Positions 49,039-63,400 of a stretch of DNA of 64,000 nucleotides are shown piece after piece. Within the stretch, counting starts at the first letter, position 1. Each line of letters begins with the position of its first letter. The translations under genes were made by a program, and so were the position numbers. The notes under the pieces are model-generated. The model made no database searches, had not been told where the DNA came from, and saw nothing but the letters and a program-made list of their open reading frames with translations. This DNA comes from Corella eumyota. Taxonomy: Eukaryota; Chordata; Ascidiacea; Phlebobranchia; Corellidae. The DNA lies in contig OY720098.1 in NCBI GenBank assembly GCA_963082875.1, forward strand, positions 10,478,001-10,542,000. The letters run 5' to 3'.

Positions 49039-52000
49039 TTATCTTCTGCATACGTGCCATCTGGTAGTCCATTTGAAATTATGTTGGCACGTCATACGCT
49101 TATAAACAACACGACCGTAATTGCTCTTATACCGACAAACAAAAATTACATCATCTCCCACTTTATAAATATCCCTTTTCGGAGAATAATTCGTTGAATC
49201 ATCTGGAACAGGTTTGCCGCAAAATCCTAAACATTAAACTTTGTATATTTCTAGTGCTTGTAAATAAAACATGTTAATGTTGAATTAGTAAATCTTAAAG
49301 TTTAATGTTAAATTAAAAAAGGGTGTTAAGAAACTTGGAATTTTCATATACCAAGACAACAAGTTAACAAGTTGAAAAAGGCGTCTTTAACCGTATAGCA
49401 AATAAAAAGACAAACTTAAGGAAAACCAAAATTAATAATTTTATTGACGGTATATTGAACATTGTTTACAAAAAAAATTAAACAAAACCAAATTTTAAAC
49501 AAATATTTAGAAAATTATTTTAAACAATAAATATTTTTTTAATTTTAAAATCATTTCCCCAGCCAATATTCTGTACTAGCAAACATAAATTTTGCAACTT
49601 AAATACCAAAATAATGTAAATAAAAAATATAAAGCTTTATTAGACAGAAATCAACGAACTCTGACCCCCATTCTAATTTTATCAGGTTTATTTCTTAGAT
49701 ATTTAAAACATAATCTTAGCAAGCATTATTGGGCAAAATTTTTTGTTAAGTTATTCGTTTAGAAAAGTGTTTTGTTAAATACTTTTTTTTTAAACTTAAA
49801 TTTCTCAAGTATGCTTTATTTTCAATAATATATTTAATATAAACTACATTTCTTTCAATGTTTTAATAAAAATAATTCTTACGCTGTTCACATGTTGGTT
49901 GTTCAGGATACCAAGTTCCATCATCTAAACAAGTTATTGAGGAAGCTCTACTTCCACCCAACACAAACTTCTTCTTACATTGAAAACTAACCACTTCTCC
50001 AATGGTAAATGTAGTTGTTGCAGTATAAGTTGGGTTTGTTACAGCATTGTAAATAAATCTTAATGGGGGACATGTTGGTAAAGTTTCTAAAAAATTTACT
50101 TTAAATAATTAGTTTAAATAATTAGTATAAAATAATTTGTTTGGTTTTAGGTTAAAATCAATTTATAGTATATACCATTTTTATAACAATAATAAAAAGT
50201 TTATGTAGGCCTAGTAATGCTATTGTTAAACAAAAAACACAATGCAAAAGTCTTACGACGACATTTTGGTTGTTGAGAACTCCATATTCCAGAACTTAAA
50301 CATTTTATTAAGGGATCTCCAATTAATGTAAATTCAGGGTTGCAAACAAAATTAATACGGTTACCAACTGCAAATGTTTTTCTTAATATTAAAATAGGAT
50401 ATGTTGTTCCATTAGGGAATATAGCCAATCGTGGACATGTTACAACTGTGAATAAAACAACTCTTTTACATAAATTAACTATTTTAAAAACTAAAATAAC
50501 CTAATTATGATAAATAAATTACTAATTGACCAATCAATAAAAAAAGACCTCATATAAATCATTAAAACATAAAAATCCAAAATGGGCCTGACATAAACAA
50601 ATGCTAAAGAATATGGTTAAGAAAAAATTACGTTCACAAGTTGGCTTTTCAAGATCCCAAGTTCCATTGTTTAAACAAGTTATTGAGGATGCTCTACTTC
50701 CACCCAGTTTAAATTCAGTTTTGCATGTAAAATTAACCCTTTCTCCAATATTAAAAATGGTTTCGTTATTATAAGTTGGAGATGTTGTACCATGTAAAAG
50801 ATTGCTTAATGTTGGACATGTTTTTAGCATTACTAAATCAATTTTATCATTAAAAGGTTGCAAAATTAACAATATTTTATCAAAACAAGCATTTCTCAGC
50901 ACTTACAATTTATTATTAATGCAATTTAATAAATTTAATAAGTAAAGTACAGCATAATCTTTATTAGACGCAGATTTACCATATCAGTTCTTATTTAATT
51001 TTTGATTTAATTTTTTAATTGAAATGTAATCTAATTCAAGGTAAGTTACTTTATTAATTTTTTATAAATACTTTAATTATTTTGTATAACATTACGAAAA
51101 AAACTTTTATAATAAGCCTGTTTTTTTTTATTTATAAGTTAAAACACTTACTACACTCTGGTTGTTGAGAATTCCAATTTCCAGAACTTAAACATTTAAT
51201 CGAAAAATCTCCAGACAGTTTGTACTTTTTATTGCAATAAAAACTAACTTTATCATTGACATAAAATGTTCTATCTGATAGATATGACTTGTCTGCTCCT
51301 CCATTTGAAATATCATTTAGAGGTGGACATGTGATAACTAACACATAAAATTAAATAAATAAAATGCATTAATTCTGCATTTTGTACTATGAAAAATTAA
51401 AAGTTTAAATAAATAAAAGTACTTTATTTAAAAAAATCAATGCTGCATTAACTCAATGCTGCATTAAAAAAATTTACAGGATTAAACATTTTTTAAATAA
51501 CAAAGTACAGCCTAAAAAATTTCTTAATAAAAAAATTGGCCTGGAAAGCTTAAATTAGAAGTTTAAATTTATATGGTTGGTACCATGGTTGGTACCCCCT
51601 TCATTTTTAGTTTGCTCTTCTTCACAAAAAATTTCTCCATAATCAGTATCCCATGTCCCATTTTCCAAACATCTTATTTTAAATTTATTTGAATTGACTT
51701 TATCATCATTTTGATACAATCGTAATAATGAATTTTTGCACTGCAAATATTAAAAAGTTTGTGTTAAATTCCCTTTATCTTAATCAAGCCAAAATTATAA
51801 AATTTACAAACCAAATTAGTTAAAACCATAAACAAAATTTTTTTTTAAATTCCAAAACCTACTTTTAAAATATGAGTTTGTCCAACTGAAAAATCAACAT
51901 ACTCCAAAGGTTCTAATGAATTGTTTTTTACCCATACCCCATAGTTTAACAAGTGTGGATAAATTTTGCAAAATTCAACTAAAAAAAATTTCATAAAATA

Positions 52001-55000
52001 AAATTTGTAGGTTATTACAAAATAAAAGAAACTGTAACACTATATTAAATTGTTGATACTTATAGATAATTATTTATTAATTAGCATTAACAATATATTT
52101 ATAAAATTATAGTCTATTATTTTTTATCAAAATTGTATGTTATTTGGCATCCTAAGAAATATACTTGCATTTCTATTTAATTTAATATATTATTTAAGGT
52201 AGGTATTGACAAGTTATAGTTAAACAACATTGATAAGAGTGATTTAAATAATTTGACAATATATTTTACTTTTTTCACAAATTGGTGGCTGTTGACTCCA
52301 TTCTCCTGTATTCAAACAAGTTATTTGTGGTTTTCCGGTTAATTTATATTTCGCTTTACAGTCAAATCTGACGATATCATTGGCATGAAAAGCTCGTGTG
52401 GCAAAATTAATCGGATTTATTGAACCATGAAAAAGAGGTTCAATAATGGGACATGTGACACCTTTAATATAATTTAAACTATGACAAAAATATGGTAATA
52501 CAATCTATTTAACAATAAAACACATTTACAGTATTTAACATTTTTTAAATAACAAAGTTCAGTACAGGCCTCGAATGAGTAAATTTAAAAAATTTAAAAA
52601 TTTTTTTTGTTGATACCTATTTCATTTTCGGTTTGCCTTTCATCACAATAAATTTCTGCATAATCAACATCCCATGTCCCATTTTCCAAACATCTTATTT
52701 GAAATTTATTTGACTTAACTTTATTATTATTTCGATACAACTGGAAAGATAAACTTTCGCACTGCAAATATTTAAAAGTTTCTGTTAGGTTTTTATTAAC
52801 TTAATAAACCTAAAATTATAAAATTTACAAAAGAATTAGTTTAAACTATAAACTAAAACCCTTTTAAATTTATAACCTACTTTTAAAACTTTAGTTTGTC
52901 CAACTGAAAAATCAGCATCCTCCAAAGTTTCTAATAAATTGTTTTTTACCCGTACCCCATAGTTTAACAAGTGTGGATAAATTTTGCAAAATACAACTAA
53001 AAACAAATTTTTAATAAAATATAAATTTTTGTGAGTGATTAAAGAATTATAAAAAAAATCGTTACATTGTTATAAATTTTTGCTTCCTATGTTATCTTAT
53101 TTAATTAATATTTATGGGATTATATTTATAATTTTACAGTTATTTATTTTTATCAAAATCATATGTTACTTGGCGGCCTAAAAATTACACATGCGTTAAA
53201 TATTAATTTAATGGAGTATTTATGATGGTTACAAGTTTTAATAGAACAAACTTAAGCTCATTTTTAACAAAATATAAATAAAAATATTTTACTTTTTCCG
53301 CAAGTTGGTGGTTGTTGAGTCCATTCTCCTGTATTTAAACAAGTTATTTTTGGTTCTCCAATTAATTTATAATTTGCTTCACAATCAAATCTGGCGACAT
53401 CGTTAACTTGAAAAGATCGTGTGGCGAAATCAGTGGGATTTATTGAACCATGAGAAAGAGATTCAATATTGGAACATGTGACACCTATAAAATAATTTAA
53501 ACTATTACAAAAATATAGTGTTACACTACAGTTTACATTAAAAATTTGTTTTCCACAATTGTTATTTTAAATCAAATTATTCTAAAATCAAATTTTAAGT
53601 CATTTTTTCAATAAATAAAAAAAATTATATATACAAGAAAAAATACACTTTTAAATTTGTGTTGGCATATAAATTGGGTGTTACAGCTTGTACGGATTCT
53701 AATAAACACTAATATGCATTACTTCTTGTTAAATAATTGTTTTAAAAAGTGTTTCTTGAAACTTTTTTTGATCAAGTTTTTTTGTTGTTGTGACAGTGTT
53801 AAATAAAATTTAAAAAGCATCCCCTTGATTAAATTTTATATTAGGGTACTGTCAACTTGCAGTAAAAGTAAATAATTCTTACGCTGTTCACATGTTGGCT
53901 GCTGAGGATACCAACTTCCATTATCTAAACAAGCTATTGAGGATGCTCTACTTCCACCCAACTGAAAGCTTACATTACATGTAAAATTAACCATTACTCC
54001 AATATTAAATGTAGTTGTTGCAGTATAAGTTGGGTATGTTACACCATTGTGTATAATTCTTAATGAGGGGCACTTAGCTAAAAATTTTAAAGCAATAATA
54101 TAAAGAATACCTTTTTATTTAATTGATTTTAACAATTGAAAATTTTAACAATATACATCTTTTTTTGTATATATCTTAATCTTTGATGTGGAAAGGTCGA
54201 ATGCGCGACCTTAACATAGAGTAACATCAGTTACTTTGACCCAGTCTCGAGTTGCATTTAGCAGTTTGGGATATTATAGAGATTATAATTGCTCAGTGAT
54301 TATGCTGCCGATAAGTGCTGGCTCAGCAGGAGTTTATACTGTTTATAGTGCCTTACTCAAGCAGCATGAGAGCAGTGGGGATTGAACCCATGACCTCATA
54401 GTGGTGAAGCAAATTTTCTACACCACAATGAGGTCGTGGATAAAAATTTTGTATATTCGATAAAATTTTGTATAAAAAATTTAAAACAAGTTTTGTTGCC
54501 ATTGGATTAGTAATGTTATTTATTTAAAAGTTACCTTTGCACAGTGGTTGATTATAATTCCACACTTCAGTATTTAAACACTCTATTGATGCCTGACCAG
54601 TTAAATAATAACCATCCCGACATTGAAAATTGATGGTATCACCAACATTAAATTGTGTTAATGAATTATATCTCGGAGTTGAAATACCATATCGAAAGTA
54701 ATTTAATGTTGGGCAAATTTTACCTTAATATAAATCATAATTATAATTTTAGGTCTGTATTTTAATTTAGTCAAATTAAACATAAGACCGACTAAAGACT
54801 GACTTACTAATTATGTACTTGATTTTGTTTTTAAAAAAAATGATCATTTGGAATGAGTAAGATAATATAAAATTTTAAAATATATTAATTCACCTATATT
54901 ACAAACAAACTTACGTCTGCAAGTTGGTTGATTATTATTCCATTTTCCAGTATTTAAACAAGTTAAAATTGAATTCCCAACTAATTTATATTTTTCATTA

Positions 55001-58000
55001 CATCTGAATTCGACAGAGTTTCCAACAAAAAACAGGTTGGGAATATAATATGGGATAGTCCATCCATGGTGAGGGGATGTTAGTCTAGAACATGTGATAC
55101 CTTTAAAAAATGCTAGAAATTAAATGATTTAACAACAGAAAAATATAATTGGATATTACAATTTGATAATAAAATATTATTGCTTGTCAAGGTTTTTTGC
55201 AGTCATATTTTATTCATGTAAAAATACCAACAACACTTTTGTTTGAACAAGTTTTACTTTACTACAGCCTACAATGCAGTTAAAAAAAATGTTTTATGTT
55301 ATTAATTTCTGTACAAAAAAAATAGGCATTAAAAGGTATAATAGTTCTTATATTTTTAAATCTTTTGTGCACAAACTATTCTATCCATAAAAGATTTATA
55401 GCAAAAATTAACTTACGTTCACATGTAGGTTGGTTGTTATTCCAATGTCCAGTATTTAAACAAGTTGAAATGGAATGCCCGACTAATCTATAATTTTCAT
55501 CACATTGAAATTGGATAGCTTGATAAACATTAAATGTTTTCTCAATAAAAACGGGGTCAGTTGTTCCATGTTGAAGTGATCTTAGTCCACCACATGTTAT
55601 ACCTTAACCAAATTATTTAAAGAGAATACAATTTTAAAAAAATGCAATAATAATAACTTAAAAACATTTTTTATTCAAAATAGCCAAAAAAATGTTTGTA
55701 CTTTTTACTTGTAAAAATCTAAATTATTTAAACAACCTACCTTCACACTGAATATCAGATAGATTATAGGACCATGCAAAATCAGATTAACATATCACAG
55801 ATTTTCTGTGTTTATTATATGGATAGCCTTGCAACTTGTAATTAGTGTCATATACAATTAACTAATACATTACATTAAAAAAAAAACAGAAAAAATATTG
55901 TTATTTTAAAAGAATGCCAGACACTTCGGCCCCCGGACACTTTGGCCAAAATTTTTTTTTCAAAACAGCGGGGATTTGGCATTTTAATTACCGCGAGAAA
56001 TTTTATTTTTGCGTAGTTATATACAGTTTTTTAGACAGTATTTGAAACAAAATAAGCAGTAAATTAATATTTTTTTTTTAATAATAATGTGCAAGAACAT
56101 GTTATCTTTCTTTTGCCGTGTCAATTTTTTTAATTTTACAAACTAAAACCTATAAAAAACTAATTTTAAAAGCGCGCTCTTTCAGGTGACGGAGGACAAT
56201 GCATAATGATATCTCGTATTTTGCCAAATAGTGCCGCCTTTCCAAACAATATTTGAAGAAAATAGAGCGTTAATTTTTTATTTTTTACACTGAGGATTAT
56301 GCATAAATATGTTATCTTTCTTTTCCCGTGTCAATTTTTTAATTTTACAAACTAAAACTTATAAAAAACTTATTTTGAAAGCGCGCGCTATTAGGTGACA
56401 CAAGACGATGATGCATTATGATACCACGTGTTTTGCGAAATAGGGCCGTCTTTCTAAACGATATTTGAAAAAAATAGATCATTAATTAATCATTTTTTAC
56501 ACTGAGGAATGTGCATAAATATGTTATTAGTTATTTCCCGTGTTAATCTATATAAATTTATATACTAAAACACAAAGAATACAACGTTTAAAGAGTTGCC
56601 AAAAGATTTGTCCTGCAAAAATACGGCGGGGAGTCGGCGATGAAATTCCCGTGTATAAAGTCAGCGTAAGACCATATTTTACCGATATTCAAAATAAAAT
56701 TTTGCATAAAGTACAGTATATATAAAAGTTTTTATTGGTTGTTACGTTAATGACATATGTTAGTCATACAATTTTGCAGGCCAAAAGCACCCATCTTTCT
56801 TTCGTTTTAAAAAAAGGTTTTTGAAACAAAAATCTTTAAAAAAATAAATATTTCAAAAACCAACATATGGTATCATAATGCATCATCGTCTTGTGTCACC
56901 TAAAAGCGCGCGCTTTCAAAATAAGTTTTTTATAAGTTTTAGTTTGTAAAATTAAAAAATTGACACGGGAAAAGAAAGATAACATATTTATGCATAATCC
57001 TCAGTGTAAAAAATAAAAAATTAACGCTCCATTTTCTTCAAATATTGTTTGGAAAGGCGGCACGTTTTGGCAAAATACGAGATATCATTATGCATTGTCC
57101 TCCGTCACCTAAAAGCGCGCGCTTTCAAAATTAGTTTTTTATAGGTTTTAGTTCGTAAAATTAAAAAATTGACACGGCAAAAGAAAGATAACATGTTCTT
57201 GCACATTATTATTAAAAAAAAATATTAATTTACTGCTTATTTTGTTTCAAATACTGTCTAAAAAACTGTATATAACTACGCGAAAATAAAATTTATTGCG
57301 GTAATTAAAATGCCAAATCCCCGCTGTTTTGAAAAAAAAATTTTGGCCGAAGTGTCTTGGCCGAAGTGTCCGGGGGCCGAAGTATCTGGTTACCATTTTA
57401 AAATGCCAAAATATTAAATATTTAAACAAATATTTAAATAAATTAAAGTAACATAAAATTTTACAACCTTGACAAATTGGTGGTTGGTGACTCCATTTTC
57501 CTGTATTTAAACAAGTTATTCGTGGTTCTCCAATTAATACGAAGTTAGGTTCACAACTGACACTTATTACTCCTCCATTGTAAAATGCTTTTGATAAATA
57601 TTCAGTTGGGTCTACTATACCATGAGAAATCAAATTTATGTTAGGGCATCTTACGAGTGTTGCATCACCTGCAAAACAAATTTGAAAAATTATTGCAAAC
57701 AAGTTGATAGTAGATTATTTTTAAATTAACTTAAAAAAGTTTTTATTTATAGATAAATTAATAATTTCTTATAAGTCACTTTTCGTAATGTAATGCATTG
57801 GTTACAGGACAATTTTGGTGTGTAGGCTACAGGTGACAGGGAATGTGACATTTAGTTTCACTTTACGCGGTGCTTATTTAATACCACATTGCATACAATT
57901 GGGCAAGGTGTTATAAACAGACAAACACACAAACTCCAACATAACTAAAAATCAAAGTACGAGTAAATTCCGGAAAAATTAATAAAAGTTACCAAAAATC

Positions 58001-58832
58001 CAAAAAAACGATCACATTAGGTCATTTAGAAAAAAAAACTTTCTGATTTTTATACCGTTTTTAAAATTATAGTTTAACGTTTTTAAACAAAATTATGATA
58101 TCAGCCAAGTTTAACGTTTAAATATTGAATAACAAAAATTGCAACGCTGTTAGGCAACCCAACTGCTAACCAAACTAAAGTCGTTTTTCTGTCAAAAGTA
58201 TATTATTTGTTAGATTCAAAAGGGCTATTTTTTATTTGTACATTTTTCTTATTTTTAGAAATAAATGAAAAAATTGGTCAATAGTTTTTGGCGCGTTACC
58301 TAAAACAATGATGTTTGCTTTGGAAGTGGGCACTGCATTTTTAATCGTTTGAATAATGCGGTAAGTTAGTCGCTTGTCTACTTATGTTACCAAACTTTAT
58401 CAGCATGGGTAAAACCTGTTACGAAATGGTAGATAAAACTTAGCTTTAAGTTATACCATTTTGTTTGTTGCCCCCGGACTTAAAAGGTTTCGGACCCCTG
58501 CCTTAGTAAACTCATATAAAGTATTTATAATTTATCTTATGTTCAAGGCCAAATTTCGTTGTGGGCCGTCGTTGATTTGTTTTCTTTTAACGTGAAATAG
58601 TTAAACACCGTTGTAAACACTGTTTCGCGTATCATCGGATAAAGTTGAAATTAGTTAATCCTGGGTTAACTTATTATCGTTGGTGAAAACCAACCCGACG
58701 CTAGGTAAAACAGTAATTTTTTGCGCGATACGTACTAGAGGTAAAAAATACCAAACGCAGATTATTTTTATGCTTACCGTTTTTACAAAATAAGTAAATC
58801 AATCCAAAAGTGATGAATGAAGGTAGATACAT
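49039..58832 (-). CDS. CCP/sushi gene B: signal peptide and 14 CCPs, 961 aa, looks intact
   Basis: Probable secreted multi-sushi protein. Exons 5' to 3': 58778-58832 (signal peptide MYLPSFITFGLIYLFCKN), 57468-57668, 55417-55602, 54915-55100, 54535-54723, 53883-54077, 53293-53484, 52881-52996 with 52617-52761 (split CCP), 52270-52461, 51863-51978 with 51596-51740 (split CCP), 51152-51337, 50632-50832, 50257-50445, 49883-50086, 49039-49226. Total 2886 nt, divisible by 3, with every junction in phase and canonical splice sites. Each CCP exon keeps four Cys and the Trp. The two split CCPs share a phase-0 intron placed before the third Cys-containing part. The last CCP ends TRWHVCRR-stop; no transmembrane, GPI-like or other domain follows. 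The 55.9-57.4 kb DNA element and a relic CCP exon lie in the intron after exon 57468-57668. Function is not determined by sequence. Confidence 0.87.
54168..54437 (-). repeat. SINE copy 5 in a gene B intron
   Basis: Orthologous by position to the SINE at 37902 in gene A, between the exons matching 37618 and 38270. Few differences separate the two. Confidence 0.85.
55741..55865 (-). pseudogene. Relic CCP exon in gene B
   Basis: The counterpart of the relic at 41342-41465, with the same in-frame TAA and the same eroded 5' half. Here it sits directly next to the DNA element insertion. Confidence 0.72.
55904..57403. mobile_element. Inverted-arm DNA transposon, 1484 bp, with 8-bp target duplication
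   Basis: The element is 55912-57395 with TTTTAAAA on each side (55904-55911 and 57396-57403); the empty site is seen in gene A near 41.51 kb. Terminal sequences are CCAGACACTTCGGCCCCCGG and, inverted at the right end, CCAGATACTTCGGCCCCCGG. The arms, roughly 600 bp each, are inverted copies of one another and contain two diverged tandem subrepeats around AGGTGAC..GATGCAT and GTGTCAATTTTTTAATTTTA. The centre (about 56.55-56.85 kb) is unique and has a 61-codon open stretch with no recognised domain. A foldback-like, non-autonomous element; the 8-bp duplication would suit hAT or another 8-bp superfamily, but I do not recognise the termini. Confidence 0.85.
58778..58832 (-). other. Signal-peptide exon of gene B
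   Basis: 55 nt from ATG to a GTAAGC donor, phase 1, encoding MYLPSFITFGLIYLFCKN; only the fifth residue (Ser for Pro) differs from gene A. Confidence 0.85.
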
Positions 58833-59320
58833 TGTAAACCACGGCGTCTTTTTTAAAATTAAAATAGATCTTTACTAAATTTAAAAAACACTTTATCTGA
58901 GTTTGCCTTAATAATTGTTTAATTTGCTTCTGTTATTTTTATCGACTCGAAACTGCTATGCAAAAAAAAAGAAATCCGCACAAAAAAATTATAGTTCAGC
59001 TCAGAATTGCTTCCGGTTCAACAATATTTTATTATTTTCTTGTTGTACTTGAACAACATGTTGGCAAGCAACTAAATGCTAGGCCTCAAGCATTGAATAG
59101 AAAACTATGGGTTTGACTGAATTGAAACTGAATTAAAAACTACAGATTTAACTGAATTCAAATTCTGGCAGCGTTTTATTTTGTGCTTGAATGCTTCCTG
59201 AAACTATTCCCCAAAAACGTTAACGCACATATTAACCTTTAATACGCTCCGGAAGAATTTCTGAACAAGAAAACGTTTGAATTTTTTTTATATTCTCACG
59301 AATCAGTACGGCGCCTTGGA
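58833..59320 (-). promoter_or_regulatory. Upstream region of gene B
   Basis: Nearly identical to 42956-43437. It ends at ACGGCGCC, the point where the two units stop matching. No named promoter motif is visible. Confidence 0.4.
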
Positions 59321-59518
59321 ATATCTGTATTTTAGGAAACAATAATACAAAAACAAACACTTTTTGTTACACAGTTAAAAAAGGTAATGGAGTTAGCTCA
59401 TTGCAATATGTAAGATAAAGTAGTTCTAAACGTAACGTCTAAATTTTATTTACAAATACATATTTAAACCCACTTTTAAAGTTTAAAAATGTGAGATGTA
59501 GCAAAGTGTCATGGCGTC
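59321..59518. other. Spacer at the unit B/C junction
   Basis: About 200 bp without a match elsewhere in the window, between sequence shared with the end of unit A and sequence shared with the start of unit B. It occupies the place that the gypsy fossil occupies between units A and B. Confidence 0.6.
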
Positions 59519-60265
59519 ATAGTTGCCATTAACAAATTATATAACAACTTTTTTTAAATTTACGATTATGTATTTTATGTTCCTTTAAAAAATTTAAGAC
59601 CCTAAAATAAGGGGAAGTTTGGGTGAACCCCGGACAGTTTATCAGTTTCTTCGAAATGCTTTTTAAGAATCGTAAAAGCAATCTATTTTTTTATACGTAA
59701 AACTGTTTAAAATAAAAAAGTATATATGCTTCTTATGATATAGATAGATAAAATATCTAATTATTTTAAAGAATCGTAAAAGTAATAAGAAATTTAGCGA
59801 AAACCAGAAATAAAAAAAAGTTTGTCCAATGACCGTTAACTACAAATTATCAAAAATTCTTTTTTTGTTTAAATTTAAATATTATATTTATTGTTAATCT
59901 ATGTTAAACTAATTTTTGTACTAAACATTTTTTACTCTATCTTCCGTGTTTATTTTTCACGTTTAAAAACCATGAATCATAAACATGTCTTCACTTTTTG
60001 TAGTTGAAATGTAAAATGCTAATTTAAATTTAATAGCGTGTCATAATAGTTTTTCTAGTTATTTACATGTGAAAATTTATAAAATAATATTATCCTTAAC
60101 TATTTAATGCACATTTTTAGTTAAATTGCACACTTTTAGTTAAATTTTCAAAAAGTTGAAATAGAACAATGTTTAGTTTATATCCACCAAACAAGACAAT
60201 TTAAAACAAACAAAAACCTTTTTTAGCAGAAGTAAAAGTTCAAAACACAATATCGAATAAAATGT

Positions 60266-60275
60266 TTTATTTATT
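60266..60275 (-). terminator. Poly(A) signal of CCP gene C
   Basis: The same overlapping AATAAA pair on the minus strand as in the other two units, about 190 nt after the stop. Confidence 0.55.
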
Positions 60276-60461
60276 ACAATGACAACAAAAATCGTTAAAA
60301 AATAAAAAAAATGATTTATAATGTTTAGTAAAATTGACTTTTATTTTCTGGTTAAACAGATAACTTTTATGCTATACACTAGTAAGCATTTTTATATTAC
60401 AAATTTATTTACAAAAATGAGATTACAGAAGAATTTAGAAAAAAAATTTTATCTTTATTTT

Positions 60462-63400
60462 TTAGCTTTTGCATGTATACCAACTAGTATGCCATTTAAA
60501 ATTACGCTGGCATCTCATTATTTTATGAGCCCGACGACCGTATTGATCATAACCACAACCAAAATCAACAATATCTCCCACCTTATAAATATCTTTTTTA
60601 GGAGAATAATTTGTTAAATCATCTGGAACAGGTTTGCCGCAAAATCCTAAACATTAAATTTGTATATTTGTAGTGCTTGTAAAAAAACGCGTTGTTGTTT
60701 TACTAGTAAATCTTAAAGTTTAATGTTAAATTAAATAAACGTTGTAATGTAACTAAATTTTTAGCAAGTTGTTAAAAACGTCTTTAACCATGTAACAACA
60801 AAATAAAAAAGATAAATTTATTGAAAACCAAACCTTAAAGAAAAGCATAACAAATTTTTTGACGATATATTAAACCTTGTTTTAAGAAAAAAATCATAAA
60901 TTGCCTAAGAATTAATATAACAAATAAAATAATTTTTAAAAACTTTAATATTATATTCTTATAAAAATATCAAGTACTAGCAAAAAAAATTTAAAACTTT
61001 TAATACCAAAAACAATAACAATGATAGTAGTAGGCTTTACACATTAAAAAATTCTCACTTCTATAAAAGGCAATTAGGTTAATTGCATTTTATTTCAATT
61101 TATTGGGTTTACTTCTTGATTTGAATATTTAATAACATTACCTAGCAAGTAACATTTAGCTTGGTTTTTTGTATAATAGTTGTTTCAAAAAGGTTTTGTT
61201 TTTATTACCTTTTTTATCTTAGATTTGTATAGTATACTTTATTATTATAAATGATTTTATATAAACTTAGTTTTTTTAAACTTGCTTTAAAAGAAAATAA
61301 TTCTTACGCTGTTCACATGTTGGTTGTTCAGGGTCCCAAGTTCCATTATCTAAACAAGTTATTGAGGATGCTCTACTTCCACCCAACTGAAACTTTTTAT
61401 TACATGTAAAATTAACCATTACTCCAATATTAAACGTAGTTGTTGCAGTATAAGTTGGGTTTGTTACACCGTTGTAAATAATTCTCAAATGGGGACATGT
61501 TGTTAAATTTTCTAAAAAAAACAAAAAAATATTTTTTCTAAAAAAATAAATATAAAATAAACTGGTTCAGGTATAGGGTCTAAATTTAAAAATCAATTTG
61601 TAGTGGCCTATATAACATTTATATTTTTTTTGTCATAAATCATAATAAAATGTTTATGTAATAATGTTCTTGTTAAATAAAAAAACAAAATGCAAAAGTC
61701 TTACGATGACATTTTGGTTGTTGAGAACTCCATATTCCAGAACTTAAACATTTTATTAAGGGATCTCCAATTAATGTAAATTCAGGGTTGCAAATAAAAT
61801 TAAAACGGTTACCAACAACATATTTTTTTCTTAATATTAAAATAGGATATGTTGTTCCATTAGGGAATATAGTCAATCGTGGACATGTTACAACTGTGAA
61901 TAAAACAACTCTTTTACATAAATTAACTATTTTAAAAACTAAAATAACATAATTATGATAAATAAATTACTAATTGACCAATCAATAAAAAAAGACCTCA
62001 TATAAATCATTAAAACATAAAAATCAAAAATGGGCCTTACATAAACAAATGCTAAAGAATATGGTTAAGAAAAAATTACGTTCACAAGTTGGCTGTTCAA
62101 GATCCCAAGTTCCATTGTTTAAACAAGTTATTGAGGATGCTCTACTTCCACCCAGTTTAAAATCAGTTTTGCATGTAAAATTAACCCTTTCTTCAATATC
62201 AAAAAAGGTTTCGTTATTATAAGTTGGAGATGTTGTACCATGTAAAAGATTGCTTAATGTTGGACATGTTTTTCGCATAACTAAATCAATTTTATCATTA
62301 AAAGGTTGCAAAATTAACAAGATTTTATCAAAACAAGCATTTCTCAACACTTACAATTTATTATTAATGCAATTTAATAAATTTAATAAGTAAAGTACAG
62401 CATAATCTTTATTAGACGCAGATTTACCATATCAGTTCTTATTTAATTTTTGATTTAATTTTTTAATTTAAATGTAATCTAATTCAAGGTAAGTTACTTT
62501 ATTAATTTTTTATAAATACTTTAATTATTTTGTATAATATTACGAAAAAAACTTTTATATTAAGCCTGTTTTTTTTTTATTTATAACACTTACTACACTC
62601 TGGTTGTTGAGAACTCCAATTTCCAGAACTTAAACATTTAATCGAAAAATCTCCAGACAGTTTGTACTTTTTATTGCAATAAAAACTAACTTTATCATTG
62701 ACATAAAATGTTCTATCTGATAGATATGATTTGTCTGCTTCTCCATTTGAAATATCATTTAGAGGTGGACATGTGATAACTAACACAGAAAAATTAAATA
62801 AATAAAATGCATTATTTCTGCATTTTGTACTATGAGAAATTAAAGATTTAAAAAAAAGATCACATAAATAAAGATCACATAAATAATTCCACACTTCAGT
62901 ATTTAAACACTCTATTGATGCCTGACCAGTTAAATAATAACCATCCCGACATTGAAAATTGATGGTATCACCAACATTAAATTGTGTTAATGAATTATAT
63001 CTCGGAGTTGAAATACCATATCGAAAGTAATTTAATGTTGGGCAAATTTTACCTTAATATAAATCATAATTATAATTTTAGGTCTGTATTTTAATTTAGT
63101 CAAATTAAACATAAGACCGACTAAAGACTGACTTACTAATTATGTACTTGATTTTGTTTTTAAAAAAAATGATCATTTGGAATGAGTAAGATAATATAAA
63201 ATTTTAAAATATATTAATTCACCTATATTACAAACAAACTTACGTCTGCAAGTTGGTTGATTATTATTCCATTTTCCAGTATTTAAACAAGTTAAAATTG
63301 AATTCCCAACTAATTTATATTTTTCATTACATCTGAATTCGACAGAGTTTCCAACAAAAAACAGGTTGGGAATATAATATGGGATAGTCCATCCATGGTG

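Larger units (their letters stand above)
48187..59320. repeat. Tandem unit B of the CCP gene array
   Basis: Collinear with unit A but lacking the EGF exon, one CCP trimer block and three further CCP exons of the 34-35 kb region, and with an extra 1484-bp DNA element in an intron. Its 5' third is nearly identical to unit A, and 54.55-55.67 kb is nearly identical to unit C. Confidence 0.85.
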
